Assembly: GCF_036785885.1 (NCBI RefSeq)
Contig: NC_092329.1
Span: 4,960,001 to 5,024,000 of the forward strand
From: Coffea arabica
Taxonomy: Eukaryota > Streptophyta > Magnoliopsida > Gentianales > Rubiaceae
Direction of reading: 5' to 3'
DNA length: 64,000 nucleotides
Position 1 is the first letter of the stretch, and every line of letters begins with the position of its first letter. A program made the translations under genes and the position numbers. Shown piece after piece: positions 1 to 10,100 of the stretch. The notes under the pieces were generated by a model that had not been told where the DNA came from, searched no databases, and saw nothing but the letters and a program-made list of their open reading frames with translations.

Positions 1-2183
1 AGTAAATGCATCCACAATGGGTCTTGAACCTCCGCTAAATAACCAACCTAAAACACCCCATTTGGCAGCCCTTTTCGAGTTATATTTCTTCTGCACCTTC
101 CCAGAACCTGTGCCTAGAGATATAACTAGGAAATGACAGTAATCCATTGGATTGATAGGAAGGAAATCCGGGTTTCTGCCAAAAACGTGTTTGGCAAGTC
201 GGCTTGTGGCTATCTGTGACTGCAATCAAAGTCGAAGAAGTTTATGATATTGTCCTACTATCCTGACAACCTTTTATCATTTCATTTATTCGCGACCTTA
301 TACCTTAAAACCAGAAGCAGGGTAATGATAAATCATCGGATAGTCTTTTCTACGAGCCATGTGAATAGGCTTATGCAAACTTGCAAAGTTCAAGGGTTAG
401 GTTATGTCGAAAGGCATGGAACAAAGGAACCATGTGTGCACCAACGGATTACATGCACGTCACATTTATAAAATTTAGAGTTTAAACTTAAATTGAGATA
501 GTGTATCATGTATCTAAACTCGTTAGTGTATATATATATTGTCTAAATCAGAATGTATAAATTTTTTTCTTCGAAAATGGTATGCCATATAGGCGCTGTA
601 TATACTTCAGTACGTACCGGATTACTTGCAGCAACGCCACCATCAATAAGATTGAATTCGCGAACAATCCCGGCGTCATCCTTGGTTGTGAAATAATGGG
701 GAGGAAAGTAAGTCGGAGTTGCAAAGGTGCTAACGCAGATGTCAGCTAACCGAGCATTCAACCCTGCAGAGCTGTAAGCCTATAACATGGTATGATCATA
801 GTACTCCAGAATTTAGATAAAGTTGATCCTCATTTGTTTTAATTTATTTTTTGTGTTTTTTTCCTAGTTTCTGCACAAAGAAAGAGTGATTACCTCGTAA
901 GAGGAAAAAATAGTTGGTTGCAGCTGCTTGATGTCGAACGTAGGAATAATAACGTTTGTCAAGGAATCAGTCATCCGCTTCTCACCGAGGATGTCTCTGG
1001 TGAACCTTCGAAGATACTTGCCGCTGTACTTTGGACCCGTTACCGATCTGACTGTATTTCTGATATATCTAGCAATTTTTCCCCTATCATTCACACATAC
1101 AAGAACAAAATAGTTATAACTTATCCTATGACCTTAAAGTGTAGAGATATTGCTTTATATATATATATAGTTTCTACTTATACTATTGATTGATGCAGTG
1201 TAAAGTTGCATTTTAGTGTAAATAAAAGAAAGAGTTTAGAAAGACATAAAATGGAGGAGAATTTATTGATATTAGAAACGGATCATAACTAACAAATCTT
1301 TCTACCCTAAGTAGAAACAAAAATGGTAAAGGCTAAGGTACCTTGTATGTGGAAAAATCTTAGCAATTGCTGTTTGTAGAAGTGGTTTATATCTTTAGCA
1401 GTATAGAGAGGACGGTTATTTTCATCTGGCGCTGTCAATAGCACAGTTGTAAGGCCACCTGTGCCTGTTCCGGCTATCACATCAAAATAATCTGCAATTC
1501 TTGCATCGTCGCCATCCACTTCCTAGCAATATCATTTAGAAAACAGGAATGATCGTAACCAAGAAAAGAGTCAAGGAACGGGAATGCCCGACCAAAATCT
1601 GGATAAGCTAAGATGATTAAGCAGGCGAAAATCGCAACGGATCTTCTGTCCCACACTTTGTGCCACTCTCTGTCCCACTTTTTATTATATTGCTATTTCT
1701 CCTACATAAACATCATATTTTAGTTCTTTTTTGTTTCCTTAAAATCCAATAACTATTAATTCAGTAATACACAAAATTTATCAAACTCAAAAAATCAAAA
1801 TGCATAAAAAATGAGATTTTTTATAAATTTTCTACTGTATTTTTTAATTTTCTATTATATATTACTTTTTTGAAGCTGTTGTATTTATTTTTTATTGAAT
1901 TAATAGTTATTAGATCTTAAGGAAACAAAAAAGAACTAAAATATGATGTTTATGTAGGAGAAATAGTAATATAATAAAAAGTGGGACAGAGAGTGACACA
2001 GAGTGTGGGACAGAAGATCTGTTGCGGGCGAAAATGCTATACCTGGAGTTGGGCTTCAAGGAAAGAAAGTAGTGTGGCCGGAATAATCCCCCTAACGCCA
2101 CCACCGTCGATGCTTAGAATGGTTGCTAGGCTTCCATAGGTTGGCGGTTGGATTTGAAGGTGGGATGGTTTTGTTTTCTCCAT
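1..2183 (-). CDS. Patatin-like acyl hydrolase, C-terminus beyond left edge, GxGxG variant
   Basis: Patatin-like (pPLA) lipid acyl hydrolases cleave fatty acids from membrane lipids with a Ser-Asp dyad. Exons read on the minus strand: 2183-2043, 1522-1342, about 1051-894, 779-618 and 219-1 (continues past the edge). Exon 1 begins [10 protein letters not shown] and holds the glycine-rich oxyanion motif DGGGVRGI. Exon 2 holds [11 protein letters not shown], where the family has GTSTGG: the catalytic serine is a glycine (codon GGC, one change from AGC). Exon 4 ends with the catalytic-Asp motif DGG followed by VAASNP. Exon 5 has LVISLGTGS. Overall it resembles the intron-rich pPLAII group, although GxGxG is known from the pPLAIII group. 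The exon 2 to 3 junction is uncertain: the residues before [13 protein letters not shown] look coding up to about 1085, but joining there breaks the frame, while an acceptor at 1052 keeps it. Intron 1 carries a MULE-type MITE. The fold is certain; activity is doubtful. Confidence 0.85.
1633..2026. mobile_element. MULE-type MITE in patatin-like intron 1
   Basis: A 394-bp element with arms of about 135 bp that are inverted copies of each other with few differences; the ends read CGCAAC(g/a)GATCTTCTGTCC. It is flanked by an exact 9-bp direct repeat GGCGAAAAT (1624-1632 and 2027-2035), the target-site length of Mutator-like elements. It has no coding capacity. Its right end lies about 15 bp from the exon 1 donor. 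Confidence 0.9.
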
Positions 2184-3135
2184 AGAGATATCAAAATCTA
2201 GCCGCTGAAACTAGAAGATGTCGTTGTTCTATATACGCAAGAATGGAGCTGTATAAGTTACAAAAAATGCAGGGAAGAACGTGATGGAGAATTTTGTGGT
2301 GAAAGGGTGCCATTTATAGCTAGAATGCTAGCCGCAAATTGATGGAGAAAATTTCTTCGAATGTACAGTCATTCTCTTCCTATTGCTAACTGCACTTGGT
2401 AGATCTTGAATGCCATTCAGACTTGAATTATCTGATTTAACAATGCATATATTGAATAATGTTAGGGAATTCCAGAATGAAGGTAAGCCACGACAATGAA
2501 TAAGTCAAAGACCAATATTCTGGTTAAACTGTTGGAGCGTCTTAATCCGATGTCCAGATCATATAAAGTAATTTGACTCCGGAAAAATCCTGTAAGATTA
2601 ATTAAAATCAAATAAGTTTAGGTGAAATATCAATTATGTCAGAAGCTTACACAAACGTTTATTAAAAAGTAATGATCCCCATAATCACTCCAAATTAGAC
2701 GAGCAATTTGAAGCCGGAACAACATTCATTGAGTTTAACGTTCTCATAAACATTGATTACATCACAGGTTAAACAATACAGTCAAATTTCTACGTTTGCA
2801 CGAGTGTTAATTGTTTCCATCGGCAAGTTAGAAGTTAGAACCTGAAGTGAAATGATTGTTCTCTTTGGAGGTGGCATCTGGGATAACTTTGAATCAACTA
2901 TTTAGTCATTGTAAACTGGATGATTATCTCAATGCTGCCTACAGTTTTATGATTTTATCTTCTCGGATAGTCAAGACAATATATTGCCCGTCATTACACG
3001 AATTTAATTAGTTGAACGGTCAAACGTGCATGCAAGCCGGACAGAGTTGAACAGTAGTAGCCAGAATTCTTTGAGATGCGAAAACGCGCCCTAGAGCTCT
3101 CTTTACGTGATGCTTCCTGGAACTTACGTAGTAAC
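2184..3135. other. Intergenic, upstream of patatin-like gene
   Basis: AT-rich sequence with the presumed promoter and 5' UTR of the patatin-like gene in its first 200 bp. I see no gene, tRNA or clear repeat in the rest. Confidence 0.5.
2311..2318 (-). promoter_or_regulatory. TATA box of patatin-like gene
   Basis: TATAAATG on the minus strand about 130 bp upstream of the ATG at 2183, a normal plant TATA-to-start distance including a short 5' UTR. Confidence 0.5.
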
Positions 3136-3502
3136 TAGGGGTGCAGATTAATCAGGGCTTGCAAGTAACTCAACTTAAACTCCGCGTTAACTAAATTCGA
3201 ATTGAGTTCGAACTACTTGATAAGATAATCGAGTCGAGTTCAAATAGAAAAAATCAAAACTTGAGTACTCGTTAAACCTTATCGAATAGTGTATTTATAA
3301 TATAAATTTTAATTATTTATTATAAAATTATGAAACTTTCTATAAAAAAAAAATTGAGTTTCAAAACTCGATTGAGCTCGATTTGTAAAATAAGTTCCAA
3401 CTCAATTTTGAAAAACTTGATGAGTTTGAACTTAAGTATTTTTACTCAAATAGAGTTTGAATAATGCACTATTCGAATTTGACCAGACTCGATAGCACCC
3501 TA
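3136..3502. mobile_element. hAT-like MITE, degenerate
   Basis: Starts TAGGGGTGC and ends GCACCCTA, short inverted termini of the hAT type. The 8-bp flanks GTAGTAAC and ATAGTAAT match at 6 of 8 positions, as expected of an aged 8-bp target duplication. The interior is rich in GAGTTCGA and TCGAGTCGAG words and resembles the element at 26237-26674. Confidence 0.6.
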
Positions 3503-3975
3503 ATAGTAATATATCCAAAACAACTAATTAAGAGTTTGTTTACTTTATTTTTAAAGAATATAAGTATGACATATCGTATCAAGACAATATCATAGCAGAA
3601 ATCATGGGCACGCTGCATTTTTCACCATTCGTCAAAAGAACATACTGAGAATGCCTCATTCCAGTTCCAGCTTTTGATAAGCCATGACATTGATCCTTAA
3701 TTTAATCGGTATAATTTCTTGAATATTTTATCAAATATCTACTGATTTAGCCTTTTAGGATCATAGGTTTCAGCTATTATGGCATAATTAATTGTCGTGA
3801 ATAAGTCATCGTGAAATTTTATCATCATATGGTCTTCCTAATTCGACTTTTATCTAAAAGATTAGTTAAATATTTTGATTATGAATCGATTATAAAAATA
3901 TAGGAAGAACAATGGAGATCTGAGGACAAATTTTCTTTTAATTGGTCAAGTTGAAACTTAATTGTTTATAGACCA
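3503..3975. other. Intergenic, no feature seen
   Basis: AT-rich, no reading frame with recognisable homology and no clear repeat boundary. Confidence 0.4.
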
Positions 3976-4006
3976 CTAGGAGGGAAATGCCCGCGCATCA
4001 CGCGGG
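3976..4006 (-). mobile_element. Possible Helitron 3' terminus
   Basis: On the minus strand a hairpin, CCCGCG-TGATG-CGCGGG (forward 4006-3990), is followed after 10 nt by CTAG and then T. Helitron 3' ends have a GC-rich hairpin a short distance before CTRR and insert before T. The matching 5' TC end was not found, so the element's extent is unknown. It would run toward higher coordinates and could include the carboxylesterase fragment. Confidence 0.45.
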
Positions 4007-4257
4007 TGTTTGGTGCCTGTGGTTAAAGAAGATTTTACGGTAGTTCAAACGAATATCAAAAAACTCACGCACATTGAGTAACAATATGAAGTAACAAAAT
4101 ATCTAATGTATACTGGAAGATGGAGAAGAAAATTATGCATGCTATCTTGATCAGTTCATATATTTTGAAACAAACACTTGTATATGAGCTTTTCATTAAC
4201 AAGACTAAATGAACTTTAAACAAATACCCAAATGATTAATGGCAATAAACAAAGTGA

Positions 4258-4893
4258 TTATCCACTTAAAAATGCATCTACACAACATTCTTGTTGATGA
4301 AAGTAGCCAACTTTTTTAGCAACGACAAAGCCTAGCCTCAAAAGGTTTGGTTCCATCCGAGAATTCAGCAATGGATCATCAACCCCCGTAGATTTTGGGT
4401 GAACATAATGCCAAATGCCCTTAACATAGGCCTTTACCTGTAATTTCATTAACTCAATACTAATTAGATCTTTTCCCCAAAAATAAGGGCAATTGAGAAA
4501 AATCACATCAAGATCGAAGCCGTCTAGTATCTCCAGCCAAACCCTTGATGCCATGTTATGTGCTAAATTGCCACCAGCACTATCCCCACCAAAAAACATC
4601 CTATCAAAGCTAGCATAATCCCTAAGCCATACCTCAGGACCCTCGCCATTTGAACGTGGGGCAACCCATTTGACTGCAATCTAAGAATCTTCATAAGCAA
4701 TAGACAAAGGATGCTCAGGGGCGAGCCAATAGTTAATTGAAACTGCTACAACACCAGCTTCTACAACTACTACATTAAGGTGCGCGTGATATGTAAGAGA
4801 GAAGGTAGATTTGATCAAAAAGCCTCCACCGTGTAAGTAGATCAAAAGAGGAAGTTTTGTATCTCCAAACCTATTCCAACAAAACCACATCAT
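4258..4893 (-). pseudogene. Carboxylesterase (CXE / GID1-like hydrolase) pseudogene
   Basis: A remnant of a plant class I carboxylesterase, an alpha/beta hydrolase that cleaves small esters. Reading on the minus strand, the HGGGF oxyanion motif, the segment INYWLAPEHPL and the nucleophile motif GDSAGGNLAHN are all recognisable, followed by the family segment PYFWGKD. It is broken in several ways. The codon after AYEDS is TAG (forward 4681-4683) where the family has Trp. The roughly 60 N-terminal residues are missing. The C-terminal part with the catalytic Asp and His is replaced by unrelated residues ending DAFLSG. It lies about 280 bp from a possible Helitron terminus, so capture is possible but unproven. 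A functional product is not expected. Confidence 0.88.
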
Positions 4894-7139
4894 TTAAATT
4901 GTATAGAACAACCAACTTTGTGGGGAAACAATAATATCAACATTAAATTGCGCTAACAGAGTATCCAATTTTGGAATGAAAGCATTTAGCTAACAATAGA
5001 AATTACGATTTTACAAAGCAAATCATACCATTAAAAAAAAAGAATGAAACCTCACCTCAAGTTGAACCACCAAGAATAACTTCACCAGAGAATCATATTG
5101 AAATCCAGAGTACAATGGCAATACAAATAAGTATTTATCGGAAGACGAAAGGAACATAACGGAAGAATGTGAAGGGGCAGACATTTGAAGAATTGAAGTT
5201 GAAACTAAAGCTCAATCATAAATTCCTTAATAAACCACCTTGTCCTTGCTTTAATTGAGATGAAAATGACGTTTGAAGTTCTTCAAGTTATAATAGCAAA
5301 GTAACAGTAATAATTGATACAAACCAAAATGAATGTCTCTGCAAGGACATTTAAGTAATTACACCAATAAAGAAACTATTATGGGTTGTACCCATTGTAG
5401 AAAAGATGATCAAATAATCTCACATTCCCAAACTACCCAAACCTTTGAACAAATCATCACTGCATCTTTTAGAATACAAGGACATTTTAGTAAACATAAT
5501 AATGCACATGCTATCTATAATTCTATAGTAGTACCCAATACTATAACTACACTCAAAAAAATCTCACAATCCCAAAATACCCCTACTCTTGCGGTTGAAA
5601 TTCAAAGCCATTCTTTGACCCAAACTCATTCTTATATAGTATAAGGATACCACTAGGTGCACCCATCTGAATAAATTATTATCCAAATGTTGATTTCTAC
5701 TAAACTTTCCTAGAAAAATATAGCACTTGACTCTTTTATCCCCATTTAATGCCTGTCCATTACTTGAAGAATATATCTAGCACATTTTACATTTTTTATT
5801 CTACAAATTTACCTTACCTCGAGTAGCTGAAAGTTAAATGTGAACCTTTGAGAAACTATAACCCCCACGCTGTAAAAAATTGAGATGTGGGTAAATAGAC
5901 TTTGTTGACATTATTACATCTGAAGAAGAAGAAGATAGGAATTTTCGCTTCAGAACATCTCAACCGTCCGTAAAAATGGGCATGTCCATCTGTCTGCAAT
6001 GGACTCTGCAATGGGCATCTCCTCTTGGAATAATCTAATGCAGGGCAGGAATTTAGATGTTTGCTTCGAGTCATCCTCTGGGCCAACTCATATAAAAACT
6101 ATTGGGCTCGAACTTGTGCAGCGCGCATCAGATTAACGGACCATCGTTTCAAACCTCTTAAATACTTTCTATGTTATTAAAAATAGCCTTTTCAATTTCT
6201 GCCATTCAGAGAGAGAGAGAGAAGAGAGTAATGACCCCTTGATCAAATTGTAGTTTATGATTTGTGGTAGAGGTAAACTTTTTCTGCACTGTCAATTTAT
6301 ACACAAACAAATGTAGATGTATGTTACGTAATTCAATTTTAAAATTGAAATTCTCTTTTCACGTAGGTAGCATATATATATATATATAAATATATATATA
6401 TTTGTGTGTGTGTGCACGTGCGCACATACTAACATAAAACTTTTTTTTATACTATCAGTGTATAAAAGTTTAATTCTAAATTAAATGATATAAATAGTTT
6501 TAGAGAATCGTCTTGGGTCTAGAGAAAATTGAGGGATTAGTAGTGGAGAATGGATTGAGACTTAAAGCAATGACATCACGAGATTGACTTCGGGACATAA
6601 TTTTTAATTAATGATAAAATTTGATAAATATTAATAATATTTTATTTTTATAATGACATTACCTCTATTCTTTTTTATCATATAATTTGTTATATCTTTT
6701 ACTTTAGTTTTTTATCATATGGTAATTTTTTCCGAAGAAACAAAAGAAAAAAAATTTGGACAAAAGTAAAAATTAGGAGGATGAAAAAACGTAGAGTCAT
6801 AACCGTCAATATGATTGGACAGTGCTGCTCACTCCCTTTCGGAACGCGTGCCCTTCTCTTGACAGTTTATATCATGGTTTCGTATTCGCATCTTCCCTCA
6901 AAAATTCCCTCCTCCCATCTTCCCCCTCTCTTTCCTACCACCGGCGAACGCCTTCTCCCTTTCTTCTTCCTTGTAAAACACTACCGTCCTCACTTTTCTG
7001 ATTACCTTCCTTGGCCGATCATCAAATCTCCGAACTGCATTCTCCTTTGCCAAAACTGCTTAATTTAAAAAAAAAAAGAAAAAAGCTGAATTTTTGTTCT
7101 GTTTTTTCTTCGTCTTAAACAAGCTACTTTACCATAGTA
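4894..7139. other. Intergenic with a diverged direct repeat and microsatellite
   Basis: Holds an imperfect direct duplication at about 5338-5640 (each copy starts CAAGGACATTT and includes CTCACA(a/t)TCCCAAA). A compound AT/GT microsatellite lies at 6372-6426. The last 350 bp, rich in CT, are the likely promoter and 5' UTR of the SERAC1-like gene. The long frame at 5333-5644 falls on the duplication and has no recognisable domain. Confidence 0.5.
6372..6426. repeat. Microsatellite (TA)n (GT)n
   Basis: Alternating TA tracts followed by GTGTGTGTGTG and a short GCACGTGCGC palindrome. Confidence 0.9.
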
Positions 7140-10100
7140 ATGCTTCGGCTTTGTTGTCGAACTACGCGCCGGTGCCTACGCCTTCCCTACCGGCGGACCT
7201 TCACCACCACCACCACCACCTCCTCTTCTGTAAGTCGCAGTTCTAATAGTAATATTCCACAAAATTCCACAAATTCGATAATCCAGAATCCCGAACATGT
7301 CCCTGCTCCTTCGCCACCGCCGATTCTCCATCCGCTTCCTGAATCAAAACCTAATCTTAGGCGAGTCTCCATAATATCTATCTCCGCTACGATAGTCTCC
7401 GCAATGCTAGCCTCCTATTTGTTGATTAATAACAACGACGCCGAATCCAGTGCGGCTAAAACTGCCAGAAGAGAAATTGAGAACGCGATCGAGAAATCAA
7501 ACGAGTCGTTTAGGAAAATTATGCACCGGATGAAACAAACTGGAGTGGCAGCGTCGGTTTTGTGGCAGTCGCTAAGGTCGGTGATGTCGTCGGCGAACCA
7601 TGAGGTGAGGTTGGGGTTTGAATGGAGAGTGGCGGCGTTGTTGGCGGATATTGCGGCAGCCAGTGAGAGTCGGAGAGCGGCGATTGTGGGAGCTGGTGGT
7701 GGTGCAGTGGTGGATTGGCTTTTGGAGACTGTGGCTGTGGGTTCCGCGGATAATTTGGGGACTCAAGCTGAGTCTGCTAGGGCTTTGGCGTATTTGATGG
7801 CTGATCCTAATGTATGTGAGGCGGTTTTAGCTAGGCCTCATGCTGTTCCTTATTTACTTCGTTTCATTTTTTCTGCTCAGCCTCGGAAAAGTGTAAGTAT
7901 TTTGCTTCTGATGCTTTTTTATTGCTACTATTTGATTTGATGAATTAATGCCACTTTAAAATGTTTCCTGTTTATTTGAATCACAATTGTTGGTTTCTTA
8001 GTGTATTCATTAAAATGTAGCATTACTTCCACAGTGGAAACTACTGAATTGTTTTAGTTTAAGAGGCAAAATCATAATAGACTCATTGTTGTTTTGTAAT
8101 CGTGGATTGGTTTCAGTAATTTTCCAGTCTTTTGCCATGTCACCTGGTTTTTCTCTGTGGATGCATAACTAAGTCTTTTATTGGGCGATCAAGTTGTAGA
8201 AGCATATTATGTACAGTGACCATATTTAGTTGAAGGATAATTGTTGGTTTTGACATGTAAGAATTTGATAAGGAAAGGGAAAATAGAGGAACTATTTTGG
8301 GTGTGTGTTACCATGAGATCCTTGTTGTCCTCAAGGATTACAGCTGATCTTGCTTTTCAGCAATCTTATTGTCATTTTTGGTGCTGAATGTTTGCTCCAG
8401 GGTTATGTATAATTAAGTTGCGAACTGATAGTAAATACAAAAATGTGTGACATATTGACAATGGCAGTCTTCTTTTCTCCACATCATTGAGATAGATGTC
8501 TTACACTTTGGTTTCCTCATAAAGAACATATTCTTTTGGAGGTGGTGGCTTGGGGGTTCTTAGGGAGTTAGTTGAGATCTGAAATTTGTCATTCTGATTA
8601 AATATAGATGTTCTTTTTGTTCTTGGATTCTAAAATTTCTTTCTCCCACCATTTTTCACTGGTTGCTACTTTGGAAGATTGATATGTTGAATTTCTGTGG
8701 AGCAGCAAAAGAGACGTAGTTCATTCGATGTTTCTGATTCTTTGAAAGGTAGGAGCATGCTTGTTGCCGCAATTATGGATGTTGTGACTTCCAACTGTGA
8801 AAGTGCAGACAAAATAATGTTTAAGCCCTCACTGCCTAAGAATGCTATAATGAGAGATATTGCAGCAGCTATTGAAGTTATTGAAGAAGGTGGCATCCAT
8901 TGGGATGAGCCACCTGAGGACAAGGATGATAAAGGTGGGAAAGGAATGAAAGGTATTGGAATTAAAATTCTTGAAGGTACAACAGTTTTAGGCCTTTCTA
9001 GAACTAATGGGCGTGTTGAGATGGAGGATTCTGATGCGGATCACATGAAGACAGTTCAAAGTTTGCCTCAAAGTTTTTCTTTTAACAAGGCAAATGAACG
9101 CTTTCCTGTGCAAGATAGGGTATCTTCTGTAGTTGTCCCTGGACTTTGGGATGATTTGCATTCTGAACATGTTGCTGTCCCATTTGCTGCTTGGGCCTTA
9201 GCAAACTGGGCAATGGCATCTGAAGTTAATAGATCTCATATTCAAGAATTAGATAGAGATGGGCAAGCAGTCATGACTGCTTTGGTGGCACCTGAGAGAT
9301 CTGTTAAATGGCATGGTAGTTTGGTTGCTCGATTTCTTTTAAAGGATCAAAATCTGCCATTAAATGAATCTGTTTCTGATTGGACTTCCAGCCTTCTTTC
9401 AACTGCTTTTCAAGCAAGTAAAGTCCAAGATGTATCTTTGGTCGAGGTAGCTTTGTCAGCATTTTTGGTTGCTATTGAGAGAAGCCCTGATGCTAGGGAA
9501 GTTGTCATGGATAAGGGTCTTCAATTGATGAGAGAAACTGCCAAACAGACACCAAAGCATAAGTCTGTACAAGGATCACTTGCAAAGGCTTTGGAACTAC
9601 TTTGCTGTGAAGGACTGCATATGTCTCTTGAAGAAAGTCAAAAGTGGTCTGGCATACTACTGCCTTGGGTTTTCAGCAAGCCTTGCTCTGATACAGTAAG
9701 AGCTTCTGCAATAAATATCCTTGCACATGTTCTTGAAGACTATGGACCATCTTCTTTGCCCATTTCTCAAGGATGGTTAACGATTATGCTGACTGATGTT
9801 CTTAGTACCAAGAAGTCAGCCCTAATGACAGGAAACAACCAGCCTGGAACTGACAAAGTGAAGGTACGCGCATTACTGTTCCAAGCTAACTTTACTTGGT
9901 TTATGATTTAGCTAGATTTAGAAGTCTACAGTTCTAAGATAGGTTGCAGTTAAAAAAAAATTTGAAATTTGTTTCACGATCCTTTTTATGTTTGCAGACA
10001 CAAATTGATCAATCCAACATAGTTTCTGCTTCGCAAATAGCAAATCAGTTGGCCATTGCTGTTGTTAATTTAGCAGGAACACAACTTGGGACATCCACTG

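Noticed and set aside
5333..5644. A 103-codon frame upstream of the SERAC1-like gene.
   Set aside because: It follows a diverged direct duplication, has no recognisable domain or neighbours, and its composition is that of AT-rich spacer.
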